A stretch of 64,000 nt of DNA, taken from NCBI GenBank assembly GCA_964023205.1, contig OZ026850.1, forward strand, positions 2,564,368 to 2,628,367. The letters are read 5' to 3'. The translations under genes were made by a program, and so were the position numbers. This stretch comes from Lutraria lutraria. Its lineage: Eukaryota; Mollusca; Bivalvia; Venerida; Mactridae. This document shows positions 51,049 through 63,838 of this stretch, piece after piece. The first letter of the stretch is position 1, and every line of letters starts with the position of its first letter. The notes beneath the pieces were generated by a model. That model worked only from the letters and a program-made list of their open reading frames with translations, was not told the origin of the DNA and ran no database searches.

Positions 51049-51204
51049 ACACTAAAAGTTCGCTATACATACATCCAATACTCCATATTATCTATTAGAT
51101 CCATTAAATGTTCATGTTTTCTTCATTTCACTTGGAGCTCAGTTTTTTTCAACCGCCATCTTCGCGCATGCGTATATCGAACCAGAGATTGAGTCTGACA
51201 ATTT

Positions 51205-51335
51205 AACACAGCTAGCATGTAATATCTTCAGTCAAATTTGTCGCGGACAGTGTATGCCTCGCCCGGGGTTCGAACCTCTTGATTAGTAGACCGACGCACA
51301 AACCATTGATCTCGAGCTAACCAGGCCGGGTCTGC
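51205..51335 (-). mobile_element. tRNA-derived SINE, 5' (head) part, split by the LINE
   Basis: The minus strand has a tRNA-like head with A-box-like TTAGCTCGAG and B-box GGTTCGAACCCC, then a body (GTCCGCGACAAATTTGACTG). The body is shared with 39720-39776 (gatgtggacagtgtgag side). The sequence stops abruptly where the LINE begins and resumes at 46140. Confidence 0.65.
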
Positions 51336-51508
51336 AGTATGCTTTGGTCAAAACTTTTGAAAGCAAAATATATGAGAAGATGTACTTTTAAATTTCCATT
51401 ACATTTCTGTTTATCACGATGCTCTGTGTGAATACTTGTAATTGTGTTGTCCTAATGGGCCACAAGACTTAATGGACTTGAAAGCATGTACGTAATTGCG
51501 ACCATGAC

Positions 51509-51757
51509 GTTTGTTTGTTTGTCTATATCGAGTTTTACGCCCCTTTTCAACAGTCAGAGTCATATGAAGCGGACAGTTCACCTAAATATTGTTCCTGAGA
51601 AGAACGCGAGTACTAGACTCCCATCCTCTGTAAGCAACTGCCTACTTTCTCACATAAAGAGACATGGTTGATAGCTGGGATCGAACCCACGACCCTCTAT
51701 CAGTGTGAGGTTACAGTGATTTGAAGTCATCGACCTTAACCACTCGACGACGGAGGC
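51509..51757 (-). mobile_element. tRNA-derived SINE (second family), copy 1
   Basis: On the minus strand it starts with a tRNA-like head (GTCGAGTGGTTAAGG A-box region, GGGTTCGATCCC B-box), then a body ending CTGTTGAAAAGGGGCG...AAACTCGATATA and an AAACAAACAAAC tail. A second copy at 58289-58508 covers the same length. Confidence 0.75.
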
Positions 51758-51759
51758 TG

Positions 51760-53900
51760 GTCCCATGGCGTTTGGAAATAAGCGGCACTATTCAACTTTT
51801 ATAATCGGCCATTTCTCTGAAGATTTTTCAGTATCTTATAATATACAAGACACACTAAAAAATTAAGATAATAATTTTTTAATTGAAAACTGATTGATAA
51901 GACGTGAAATTTCATGATAAAAAATGTTCTTTTAAATAAATGAAGCTTATGATAAAATTGACTAGTAAAGTGAGATTTCACGATTTATCCGTAAAATATC
52001 AAATTAATGAAGTGATAGTCTAATTCACAAAATATTCTAAATAAACCACGACGGTTGACTGTTAATAAAAGTTGAATTGCGCAAACTTTGAAACAAAACG
52101 GGGACATTTTTTTTTCAAAGACGAAGTTTTAGCCTACATAATCGACTTTCTGATTTAGGAAACAAAGTCACCCCACCCACCGTAAAATCAATGTCTTATG
52201 TTCCCCTCCATGTTTGCAGGATAAGGCCGGTCTATTTCAACAACAAAAAACAACACTTCGTTGATTACGAATACTCAGATCACAAAAATGAGTAAAAAGA
52301 GAAACCTTGTTAGTAGAATTCGATGTTAAATTGACAGAACACGCATGCGCATACAAACTACGAATCCAGTTAATTTAATTCACAATTTTAAGTTACTCGT
52401 GTTTCAAGACATAACCTTAATTTATAGACAGGGAAGACCTGGGATCTTGTTTATGATATTTATTGCGGTGAAATGAATGTACGAACTGAATACTTAGTAT
52501 AATAAAAAAAAAAATTATATTCTGCAAATTTACATAAAAATATATGTGAAAAAAGTAAGTAAACTAAACGAAAAATAATGAAACGGATCCGGATAGCATA
52601 CTTTTGTAGATCAATCGGTAGATACGAGAATCTGCAATGTATAACAAAAAGGCAGCTTATTTTAAGGGATAGGTCCTATCTGAATCCACACATTCGATCG
52701 AAGTAAATGCCAGGCCCGTGTTTTCTAAACAAAATTGAGTAGAAACTCTACAATGGACTCGCAAAGGTTTTTTCTGTCTTGAAATCAGAAATGTTACCAT
52801 TTAAATTTGTTCCAGCATTTAAACGTTCCAGCATATCATATTTTGGTGTGAAACTGGTGCCTGATAATTAACCAAGTTTATTCCAGATTTTTCTTCCAGT
52901 GCTATAAGAATATAAAGTGGGCGTTCAGATCTCGAGATTGGGCTCAGTGAATGAGCGCACATTACCCGTGGTCCAAGATAACCAAAATTCTCTCAGAACA
53001 AACCGAATTTGGCCAGTGTCCTTGTCAACTGAGATTTACATTTTCTGACAACCCGTTTTAAATTATCAAATCGCGCATCCGCACTGTCATTATTATTTTT
53101 TATCGTTATTATCATTTTTACTATTATTATTAATCTAGCTGCAGTCATTGTCGGCTGGAATCTACAGCTGGCTATTCCATCATATAAAAAATTTTGATAG
53201 AAAAATATTCTTAAAAAAAAACGAAGGGAGTGGTGCGCTAAAATTCTAATGAAACCTTAGACATCATGGTTCAGATTCTCTTTGATAAGGAATGCATTAA
53301 TTTAATACCAAATAACATCAGGGGATGTTTTTCGGGCACCTTGAAGTCTCGTGCATAAAAATGCAAAATCTCATACAAGACTTCTGATACACAAATTCAT
53401 ACTCGGACTTGAATTTTTCTAGCATATCGTTATTCGAAGAATCTGTGATTAATTGCCGTATTTCATGTAACGTAATGGGTCCATTTTCGATCATCTGAGA
53501 CTTTCTTACAGGAAAATAGAATAACTGCTGGTAGACAATTGAGTAATTTGTAATGAACGTATTTTACTAAATTGTATAAGTGATATTAAATGTACTATTG
53601 CTGTTCATACATTTGATATACATGTATACTAATAGTTACATGGTTGGTAACTGACCCGTATATCCCGTATCGGGTCAGTTACTATCCCTGTAACGATTAT
53701 ATCACGCAGACTACCTTCCTCCTCATCATTTGCAATAAAAGTCTCCATTACAGACCCAATATTTAAAGATAAATGTCTCCATTAAAGACCCAATATATTC
53801 TGGTAACCTAGCTATTAGCTAATATAGGATATATTAGGTCACCATGACGTCAAAACATCCAATGACAGAAGAGTGTTTTGTAGTAGGCGTGATATATGTA
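51760..53900. other. Gene-free interval between SINE and GA satellite
   Basis: No exon, RNA gene or repeat with a partner in the window was recognised. Composition is AT-rich. Confidence 0.45.
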
Positions 53901-53912
53901 CATGGGGATTTA

Positions 53913-54010
53913 AACAGTCATACCCTTGAACAAAGGTCACCCATGGAATAGACATGATGTGGCTTTTATTGGTAAGCGGTCTTTATTTGGAGGTCACTTT
54001 GTTCTAAATT
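53913..54010. mobile_element. MITE fragment, CAGTCAAACCTGTG family
   Basis: cagtcatacccttgaacaaa followed by tttattggtaagcggtcttt. The right end was lost, or replaced by the GA satellite that starts 37 bp later. Confidence 0.5.
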
Positions 54011-54046
54011 ATGAAAGGTTTTTAGAAAATAAGTTCATTAATCACA

Positions 54047-54520
54047 GGGAGAGTTGGTCCAGAGAGAGAGAGAAGGGAGGGACGGGAGAGAGAGTGGAGA
54101 GAGTGGGAGAGAGAGAGAGGGTGGGAGAGAAAGAAAAAGGGAAGGAGAGATGGAGATAGAGAGGGGAGAGAGAGAGGATGGAAGAGAGAGAGAGAGAGAG
54201 AGATGGAAAGAGGGAGAGAGATGGAAAGAGGAAGAGAGACAGAGAGATGGAAAGAGAGAGGGGGGGGGGGAGAGATGGAAAGAGGGAGAGAGAGAGCGGG
54301 AGAGAGATGGAAAGAGGGAGAGAGAGAGCGGGAGAGAGATGGAAAGAGGGAGAGAGAGAGAGCGGGAGAGAGATGGAAAGAGGGAGAGAGAGATGGAAAG
54401 AGGCAGAGAGAGAGGGCAAGAGAAATTGAAAGAGGCAGAGAGAGAGGGCAAGAGAGAGAGAGAGGGGGATGGGAAGACGGGAGGGAGATAGAGGAAGAAG
54501 GAGGTAGGGCTGGAGACATG
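54047..54520. repeat. GA-rich satellite
   Basis: About 470 bp of almost pure purine, (GA)n with a recurrent gagagagatggaaagagg unit of about 18-30 bp. Long open frames on both strands follow from composition alone. Confidence 0.9.
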
Positions 54521-54999
54521 GCGAGGGAAAATACTCTTATAATACTGGAGGCCCAGCACTTAAACAATCAGATATTCGACTCGCATCCACAGTTGCGTCA
54601 TTTTAGAGCCAGCGCTACAAAAACTCTACTATAGAAGGAATTCAAAGACATAGACATAGTCTTACTGCCTGCAAAACATTTGATGATATTTGTTTTCAAA
54701 ATCTATTCCATGACATAACTCGCTCATCATTTTAGACGTGTTGATATAATCTGTCCCCTTCTTGTCGACTTGCGTCAGACAAGATTTTAAAATGTAAAAC
54801 AAATCCATTGCAGTTCGTATGGTTACTTATAAATATAGAAAGGTTTTACACATGTTTTAAGTAATGAGTTTTTCCCGTGATGGTACTGATTATGAATTCA
54901 TATTGTAATCTTGAACTTAACACACGAGTACAATGTTATATTAGAATAAATAGAAGATTTATCATTGACAACAAATGAATGAAGTAAACACAATGGAAA

Positions 55000-55182
55000 C
55001 AGTCATGCCTGTGAACAAAGGCCATCCTGGGAGAAGGTATAATATGGGCCTTAATTGACAGATTGTCAGGTAGCCTTTTTTGGGAGGTCAATTTGTTTTA
55101 AAGAAACATGTAGGGTTTTCAAAAGACTGATCTTTATTCATAGAATGTACTTTATTCGGAGGTGACCGCTAATACAGGTTTG
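55000..55182. mobile_element. MITE, CAGTCAAACCTGTG family
   Basis: Left end cagtcatgcctgtgaacaaa, right end gaccgctaatacaggttt, with the family interior. Confidence 0.6.
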
Positions 55183-55249
55183 TATTTGTAATTGTAAATC
55201 ATGTGTATTAATGTGGCTACATCATTCACTGAAGGGTAGCAACTTAAAC

Positions 55250-55613
55250 AACATCGTCAAACAGCAGCACATCAGCAGCAACATCAACATCATCATCGTC
55301 TCCATCACAACCACCATCAGTATCATCAATACCATAACTATCAGCAACACCATTCTCGTAAATGGCAGAAACACTATCAACTACATAATCATTTGTATCA
55401 TTCTTAGCAGCAGCAGCAGCAGCAGCAACAGCAACAGCAGCAGCAGCAACATCATCATTATTATCAACATAACCATCATCATCATCATCATCATCATAAG
55501 CAGTAGCAACAACTTCATCATTAATAACACCATTGGCAGTAGCAACAACAACATAGATATCATTGGCATCATCATCAGCATCAATAGTAGCAGTAACAAC
55601 AACAAAACAGAAA
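55250..55613. repeat. Mixed trinucleotide repeat tract (CAT/CAG/CAA)
   Basis: Runs of cagcagcagcagcagcaaca and catcatcatcatcatcat within a CAN-rich region. All frames encode simple-sequence peptides, so no gene is called. Confidence 0.85.
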
Positions 55614-56485
55614 AAAATCATTAACAGCCATATAATAACTTTGAACTTAAATATAAGCGGATTTTATTTCTATTCTAGCAAAATGTCACCGACTTTGTTC
55701 TGAATATAATACCGAGAAAAGTGTAAACAAATACACTGTGACAATTTGGAGAAATAAGGAAGTCTGTAATTGGATGCGACGAATGCTGCATTTCCATAAT
55801 GGATTTTAAATGAAATTGTTTCACATATTTGTTGTAATGCAACTATTTTGATTTTTTTAAAATTTTTACTTCCTATGATACTATGAGAATATTTGATACA
55901 TTAATCCGAGACGTCTTTGCAGTTAAAAAATAGATAATTTTGGTGTGTACAAGTTATTTCACTAATAACATCGCTTGATCTTGTTCTGAAAATATTCCGT
56001 CTTTTTATCAATTCTTTTTGTCAGCGACACACATTGAATATCACCTTTCTAACGCAATGCAAAAATGTTGGAAATTGAACAACTATTTATATATATTTCC
56101 GTATATAGCCGACACTCGCTCGGCGCGCACGAATTTCGATACGGACCGAAGTACATCCGCCATGCAAGTGTTCTTCCATGTTTCAGTGCAAGTCTATATA
56201 AGTTCAGTTTCCATGAGTACACTCAGTACTTAGATTTTATTATTGAGTTTTCGCCAATCACCAACAGTACTTCAGTTTTTCAAAACAACTAACCTCGTTC
56301 TCCGCCAATCGGAACTCTTCGTCGTTTGTCTAAAAAAAGTGCGTATTTCTCAGTTACGGAAATGCCCGAGTTGTTACGATTGATTCTCGGCATATGCCTG
56401 TCAACTTCTATGCACAAATCTCTAGACTTGGAGGACTAAGTTTAAAGGCCATAGGCGTGGTTTCTTCAAGGAAGTCGTCACAAAG

Positions 56486-56728
56486 ACCTTAGATTTTTTC
56501 AATGTCTCCCACCGTCCCAACTATCGAGCCAAGTACTGTGATAAGAAAATCACAGTCGAACGGATGATGTGGGCATCGGTGCTTTACACCAGGCATGACA
56601 AGGAACCAGGAAAAACAATTCAAAATTAGATTAGGGATTACAATGTACGGTTAACCTGTATATTCTCTCCCCTCCTTCTAAGACGGCCCTGAAATGGCCA
56701 AAACTGTCGAATGGGCACAAAAAGTTTT
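56486..56728. repeat. Dispersed repeat with two copies, copy 2
   Basis: Matches 20762-21085 in order and orientation (caccgtcccaactatcgagc, gacggccctgaaatggccaa, tgtcgaatgggcac). Confidence 0.6.
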
Positions 56729-58288
56729 TTTCATAGAACTAACCCTCGTCATCGTGCTCCAGTGTTTCATGTTATCACGAACCCGTTCCACGCCATCTTT
56801 CACTGAGGGAATTGTCCGCTTTCTCATATATTGTGTGGATCGGAGTCGGAATAAAAATTACGGTAAACTATGCATAACCCCTAAAAACCGGACTCCCTGA
56901 AAACGGAATTCTCAGAAAAGGGGACTTTTTTACCAATACCGGAAGTGTCCGGTTTTCGGGGTTAATAATGTGACAGTATATGCCATGCCATGCTTTCAAT
57001 GAAATGTTTGTTTTAATGCTAGACAATAATTTTGATCCGGGACTAGTTACGTCGCTATATTGATCTGAAAAAGAACGAGGCTCTACTAGGCTATATAAAC
57101 GTTTCTGTCACTTGAAGGCAAAACTTATATTTCAATATAACTACGTAAAAAGCTCCTTGGGAGCTAACAAGTAGGCGATCCCCAAGCCCGATTATCCGTA
57201 TTATATTTTATTGCATTTTACATGAATTTAGTATGAAATGACTTAAATATACTTGCTAGCGGTCGATATGATATGAGATTGACACGCAATATATATTCAA
57301 ATACATTAATGTTTCTATGTATATTTGTAAGTTTATGTCACTTTTATGTCGAGAAAATTGTATTGGTACAAATCTACAATTGTTTATAGAGAATCTTGTT
57401 CGAAAATATTAAACCTTTGCTTCAGTAATGGTCGGTATTTTATTAGATTCGACTCGTTTTCTGACTGCAAGACTGTAACTATAAAATTATCTAATATTTT
57501 ACGACGCATACAAGGTTGAATAAACGTTTTATTGTAATTTCAAGTAAAATTTAGTCATTCATATTCATTCATGATTTTTTATGAATTTTGCATGCGTCTT
57601 CATTCGGACGCTTTTCTGAATCATTCCGTTTTCGGGTAACCATGTCGCTCCATTCCGTTGTTTTGGGTCCACTCCGAGTCATTCTGCTCTATGCTACACA
57701 AAACTATTAATACTACGAAAATAGCGTTCTACACATAGCGTGGCGTCACTACGTTTGTCTAATTAACGTTTGTCAGTGCATAGCGCTACCGTAGTGTACA
57801 CATTGTGAAAATAGTACTGCTCATTTACACGCATCGTAAATTATTTGATAGTTACCTCCTCGGATAATTCAATTACTTTTATGACACATTTTTAACTTTT
57901 GTAGGAGTTGTTGCCCTTGTTGAAATTAGAAATTTGATTATTTTATGTCGATATTGCACAGTATCCAATACTTTTCTTTATCAAATTATATTGAAACTGC
58001 GGTTTTTTTTCATCTTTTTACCACGAATTTCATTGAAGTTGGTGTTCTTTTTCATTAATCTTTGAAAAATAGGTTACTTCCATAGACTTCAATGCAAAAA
58101 GGGAAAATAATTCACAGGAATGTCTTTTTTGATATCATAGTTCATATGCAAACATATAGACACTTCAGGAATCCGTAGGACCCTTAAAAATCAGGTCAAT
58201 GGTACGTTTAAAGTTACGTCGGTCCGTGTTTCCTGCAAAGCTTGTTAAAAAGGCCGTATACAAACTGTTTCTTAATACATTTAATTTT

Positions 58289-58508
58289 GTTTGTTTTTGT
58301 TTATACCGAGTTTTACGCCCCTTTTCAACAGTCGTATGTGACGGACAGTTTACCTAAGTATATCGTTCCTGCGAAGAACCAGTACTAGACTCTCATCCTC
58401 CGTAAGTAACTGGAGATATGCCGGTCGGTAGCGGGGCTCAAACCCACTACCCTTAATTAGTGAGAGGAACAGTGATTAGAAGTCAGCGATCTTAACCACA
58501 CGACCATG
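58289..58508 (-). mobile_element. tRNA-derived SINE (second family), copy 2
   Basis: Aligned over its whole length with 51509-51757: the same A-box region (GTGGTTAAGATCGCTGACTT), a B-box decayed to GGGTTTGAGCCCC, the same GTTGAAAAGGGGCGTAAAAC body end and a TTTGTTTGTTTTTG tail on the plus strand. Confidence 0.75.
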
Positions 58509-58647
58509 GGAGCGGATCAATACATTTAAATGAATTGACAAACAGTTTACGCCGCGGTGCCACAGCTTCCGGTTTAGCTAAAAATAACTTCATTTGTTAT
58601 ACATGTACTTTCATGGAGACTATCTGTCGAGGATACTGTACGTCAAG

Positions 58648-58821
58648 CATGTCAATAAAGGCCACCCTGTGGAAAGACATAATGTGGCCTTTATTGGCAA
58701 ATGGCCTTTATTCGGAGTGTTATTTTGTTCAAAATAACAAATGATGTTGTTTTTTAAAGAATGGCCTTTATTCACAAAGTGGCCTTTATTCGGAGGTTGC
58801 TGTTAACACGGGTTTGACTGT
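58648..58821. mobile_element. MITE, CAGTCAAACCTGTG family (left end eroded)
   Basis: Interior gtcaataaaggccaccctgt and repeated tggcctttattcggag, with a perfect right end cacgggtttgactg-TA. Confidence 0.6.
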
Positions 58822-59622
58822 ATTTGGCAAAATATTGCATGACGCAGCATTCAAGACCTTTAAACATAGGTAGGTCCGAAAATAAGTGATATATTGTAAT
58901 TCTAAGTTTGAACTTTAATAAGAAAGTGTAACTGTCGGCAAGAGAAATATCAAAAGTAATTGATATGCAGGGAAAAAATAGGATCGGCGAATCATGGCTT
59001 TTTATTTTACGCGTGATTTCTGTCTAACGTAGAATCACAGAGTGATCCATCCGTCAAATCGGCGAAACATGGTCATCACGGAACTGAACGAGGAGTACAA
59101 TTATCAAAACAGTCACGTGTCAAAAATGACATCAACTCCGCGTAGTCAACGTCAGAAATTATTCAAAATTATTCGAAAAAAAAAGATAATTCGTGTGATA
59201 GAACTTCGGAACAAATTCGTATTTCTAGTCAAACAATGGGTTGCTTCTATGGCTCTAAATACGGAAACACTCACAGAATTAATTACCATCACGCACTGGT
59301 GCCAGTAAGATGAATAACCAAGCGTCCAAGCGCCTCCACCGTGACTGGATGATCGTTACGACGATCACGTGGTTTCCGGTAGCGTTTCTAAGATACTTCC
59401 GGTGTACAAACTGTAACCTTCAATTGAATGTTATTAAGACGTTGCAACAAAATCTTATTTTCTTCGGAAATGAGGCTAATCCAGCATCACAATCGTGACT
59501 ACTCGGACATTCTCGTCACTGGGAATCGACCTCGTATTTCTCACAGGTGTAAAGTTTGTATACCAGTTGTCGCTTTATTCCTCGTTTTACAAGAATCGTG
59601 TAAAGCGCTGAGACGTTGACAA

Positions 59623-59750
59623 CAAAGGGGTTTGTCACGAAAAAAAAAAATTTTTTCCATGTAACTCATATATATATAGAAGGGATATATATATATGGGT
59701 TACATGGAAAAAAAAGATTTTTGATTTTTTTTTCGTGACAAACCCCTTTG
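59623..59750. repeat. Palindromic repeat, caaaggggtttgtcacgaaa family
   Basis: Arms caaaggggtttgtcacgaaa and tttcgtgacaaacccctttg pair exactly, then ccatgtaactcatatatata against tatatatatgggttacatgg. A half copy is at 39829-39903 in 14-3-3 intron 1. Confidence 0.75.
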
Positions 59751-61278
59751 GTTGACAAAGGTGTATGGAAGAGATAACGAACGACAACTCTATGTAGAGA
59801 TTGCTTGTGTATAAGTGTAGGGATACAACTTTTAGTTATTTGGTTTCCTGTCACAACTTTTGCAACACTAGACACTCGTTTTCAAGAATCACTGTCTGAA
59901 AGGCAGTCTTTCAAACGTGTCTATAGTTCGCGATTGATAAAATTGGCATAAATATAAGTTCCCTTTAAAATACAGATTCATTATTTCCATTGTTGGATTC
60001 CCAGGGTTTGCTATTGATGAAGTAGCCCGTGAACAACAATATGGCGGCCTGTCTATCATGTCCTAAGCATCTTCTTTAGATTAACGCCGAGGATTTCCGA
60101 TTGCCAGCCTCATAGTAAAAGTGCATAATTCTGAAGCTCAAATGTTCGAGTTTGTGTTTTGTTAAAAAAACTTCTCTTTTTGTATTACCGAAGCAATCAT
60201 CAAATTTTGCAGTTACATGTAGAATAATCAAAGCTCTGAATGTTCTGCTGTTGTTCGGAACTACAAACTGCAGTTAAAATTTGAATTTCTTTGTATATTG
60301 AGGTATTGGGCTGAGTTTTTTAAACTGAGCGATAGTTCAGCTTTTCATTGCCTTCACTCGCTCGGCGTGCATGAATTTTGATGCAATCCAAAGTACATGT
60401 AGTACCCTTTTCTACACCCGTCATGCAATTGTTAAAGTTTCATGTGCTTTCAGTACTTTGATATATGTTTCCTAAAAGTAGTTCAGCCATTTGCATATAC
60501 AGCACGTGAATTATGACGTCATCATTTCTTGAAATGTGCGTACATGTACTGATAGTAAATATTGTAGTATTCCGGGGTAAAGGATTGTTTACAATTTTTA
60601 CGATTGTTTTGTATTGCTCGTTTACGATTTTGCATAGCCATCTAATTGTGACTTGAATGTACGTAATATTTGAATTTGTATTTATGACACTGAATTGAAA
60701 AATTGGAACTATTTACGTTGGCGGAAGGTTAATGGAAGCTCTTCGGTATGTAGGAAAGATTTCCCGGCCGACTGTTGAGAAATGGTCCTAACCTGTGTTC
60801 GTACCGAACAACAAAAATTGAATTTATCGTAGCCTCTAATGAGAGTTGATATTTGGTAGTCGTAAGTTTTAGGGTTTTTTTTATTCAACTAACTTTGAAT
60901 GTGTATTTAAACTCACGAATGGTACATATAAGTATGTTTACTATTCGCATACAGTGTTTTTTATAACTATAGTAATACTCCGGGGATTAACCTTTTTTCA
61001 AAGTTCTTTGAAACAAAAATACCAATCCCCCAAAAAACATAGATTGTATTTATAGGGTTCATGTACTGCTTCTATTGCAATTAACCTCCAAATTTAAAAA
61101 CACAAACAAATGCCAGTAATTAGAACCATCGATCGATCGATCCCCTATCACTTGTTATTACGTAATAAATTAGTATTGCAATATATAGGAACTTTCGGCG
61201 ATCGGATGAATTGCCGGGCGGTTAAGAAATGCGATGTGACCCTTAAAAGAGTTTCAAATCCAGGGGCTTATTACATAA

Positions 61279-61330
61279 CTGGTTCCCGTTCCATGTTGCT
61301 GTACAAACAAGTCAACGGGAACCAATTTAG
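61279..61330. repeat. Palindromic repeat, ggttcccgttccatg family
   Basis: aactggttcccgttccatgt and caagtcaacgggaaccaatt, in the orientation opposite to 29092-29157. Confidence 0.65.
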
Positions 61331-62689
61331 TCTCAGTTAGGATTGTAGTTGTTAAGAATGAAAATCTTGCTAACCCTGTTTTGTGAAAGTGTGTCAACCT
61401 AGTTCAGTTAAATCTTTGAATCGTTCCGATAGCACCACGGCCCCATCATGACTTAATGAATCTACATGCTTAGTTAAAGCAAGTTCGAATTCAGGGAACG
61501 ATTACGAATACCTTGTATGATGCTGGTATTTTTAATTTGTTGAATTCTTGTTAATTTTCTTTATTCTCTTTAAGCAGTTGATTTTTACAGAGATCTGAAT
61601 GAGAAAACTAATATAATTCCTGAATATCACGTGTTAAATTCCGTGTTTTTACCAAATGAAACGGGTACACGGTTTTTATACAGGCAGCATTCGGCACATC
61701 TTGGATTTTACCACAAACACACTGACAGACGCCATTTTTCTTCAGATTTCAGAAATCCCAATGCTACGAAATGTATTTTTTGCAATTAAAAGCTTAAGTG
61801 TGAATTAAAACGAACTTAAATACGATGCATATGCACGTTTACTAGTTTCGGTGTAGGTTAAACATTACAGCACCGCCGTTAATGACGAGTCTCGGCGGTT
61901 TATTGCATTATTTATTACCCAATAGGCAACATGTGTGCGTGGTGGGACATTTTAATGCATTTTTTTTCGAAATCAAATCAGACAATAGGAACTATCATGA
62001 TATTTTCAGTCACATTTTTTATAACATAGTACTTTTTTAGTATTTCAAATTGACTAATGCTATATAAAGCCATGTCAGACTAGTATACAATATCTATTTG
62101 ATAAAATTATACGAGTCAGTTAACGCATAACTCAAATTACCGTACGGCCGACCATAATCTATGAGTTCGCCAAAACGTGCGTCGCTAAATATACCCAGGC
62201 ACGTACGCACGCAAGTGACTATACAACAATGCATGAGAGATAGCATCTAAAAATTGCTCAAATTTGAGTTCAATTTCGCTCCCTTGCCTACTTCAAGGGA
62301 TCATGCCCTTGATTCACCAATGGCACTTAGTAAGTGCTAATGAGCCATTTCACTCCTGGTACACTTGGCTATCGATTTTCGGTGCTAGCTGGAAAGCTTC
62401 CTTACATGTGGTAAATTTCTAGACCTTTTGGTAGCACTTTTTAGAAGAAATAAAATTCGCGTAAAAACATTGCCCGGAATCAGGTTATAAGCCAAGACGG
62501 GACTTATAAGGGGGTGAAAATAATGGTTGTATGACAATGCAATGGGCAATGCCCAAGTTTATAATAACATGAATATGAAACTAACATAGGCACTGTTAGG
62601 AAAAAAAGATATCAGAGAACAGTGTGGTGTGTTTATGAAATAGCCGAAACATATATCGCTTTTCTTTAAAAAAGAAAAGCTTCGCTATA

Positions 62690-62748
62690 CTGGTTCCCGT
62701 TCCATGGCTTTGTACAAACATGCACAGAGTCAATGGGGAACCAGTTTA
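62690..62748. repeat. Palindromic repeat, ggttcccgttccatg family
   Basis: actggttcccgttccatggc and gtcaatggggaaccagttta around tttgtacaaacatgcacaga. Confidence 0.65.
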
Positions 62749-63838
62749 AAGGTTCGCTGCCGATCATGTTTGTTAGTATTATTTTCTGTTAAGACTTGAA
62801 GATCACAATTCTATCCTCCACCAGCTTTACTTGTACTTTGGAAGCCAATGAGTTCAAATCAGGGAAATAAACATCAAACTATGGTCTTAATCCCAGACAA
62901 ATGGGCAATAAACGATTCACAAATGACTTAAATTTTATCATTATCAACGTTTAAACGAGCTGCATCCAAGCTATTACATCCTGGAACAATCGAGTGCCCA
63001 AATCTATTGCCCAACGCGATTTCCATGATACCAGTTGCACTTCTTTACATATTTTAACTAAACAGGGAGTTGCAACTGGAGACAAAAAAATGACAACGAT
63101 GTCCAAAATGTAAAGGAAATTACTTTCTCGCACGCAACTATGCCGTATGGCTTTCCGATACCCATTGGCCGCACCAAATCAAAGTTTAATAGCGCGGGAA
63201 CCAATCATTTTCTTCAATATTCTGATCTCATCTACCGACTCTATTCTATAATTGAAATTACTTTTAAGATTATAGTAGGCTTAAAAGCATATAAGAGAAA
63301 ACCGAACGAATCATATTGGAACTCTGTACACGAGGGACTTGCATGAGGATCAAGGTAGGCGATACTGCGTTCTTTTGATAACTTTTATTTTATATTTTTT
63401 AAACTTTTCATGCACTTTTTATTTCAGTTTTATAAACACTCTTACCGTTCAGCTGAATATTTTACTGAAATAAAATGCATGTCGTTTAATAAATGTTATT
63501 GTTATTATGATTTATTTATTTATTATTTTATTATTATTGTTCAATTACTGTTAAAGCATTGTTACTATAGTAACATGTTAACTACGATGTGGATTTATTA
63601 CGATATACTAGAAATTATTTTTTACTTTTGTAACTTTCGATGAATATACTCAAGTATGCTTTATACATCTTGCTTTTAAAATACTTTTAAATCCAACATA
63701 AGACTCGACATGCTACATGATTCTTCTATCAAACCTGACGAAGCGGTCAGGCTAGTATACATTTCTGAGACGTACGAGCAATCCGTTCCTGATTTTGCTA
63801 TTCCGTTATTTTTATACGTTTACAGACGTTTTTTTCGA

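Larger units (their letters stand above)
46157..51175 (-). mobile_element. Full-length-looking non-LTR retrotransposon (LINE), two intact ORFs
   Basis: A minus-strand element of about 5.0 kb. From its 5' end: an untranslated leader (about 51175-51049) with AAGATGGCGG near the start, ORF1 (51048-49822), ORF2 (endonuclease plus reverse transcriptase, to 46378), and a 3' UTR of about 220 bp ending in a short TTGAACTTGAACTT repeat (46157-46175). Microsatellite-like 3' ends rather than poly(A), and the absence of RNase H, fit the CR1/L2/Jockey-related groups. I do not assign a clade. Both ORFs are uninterrupted, so insertion was probably recent. Flanks at 45985-46140 and 51190-51335 are two halves of an older SINE. 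I could not find clear target-site duplications. Confidence 0.88.
55620..63830. other. Gene-free, repeat-scattered 3' part of the window
   Basis: Apart from the repeats listed separately, there is no ORF with homology I recognise. An 88-codon frame at 59042-59308 (basic, no domain) and others of similar size are no longer than chance allows. Confidence 0.5.

Noticed and set aside
51262..51757. Possible tRNA genes (B-box GGTTCGAACC or GGTTCGATCC)
   Set aside because: Both are heads of SINEs with conserved non-tRNA bodies and simple-repeat tails; they do not form a complete cloverleaf by eye.
54022..54567. Open frames of 125-181 codons on both strands in the GA satellite
   Set aside because: They encode only Ser/Leu/Pro or Arg/Glu/Gly low-complexity peptides; every frame is open because the DNA is almost pure purine.
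55211..55624. Frames of 74-137 codons in the CAT/CAG tract
   Set aside because: Homopolymer-like Ile/Asn/Ser, Asp/Ala/Val or Leu/Met peptides from a trinucleotide repeat; no splice context or domain.
59042..59308. 88-codon basic ORF
   Set aside because: No domain or partner exon, and its length is expected by chance in 8 kb of noncoding DNA.
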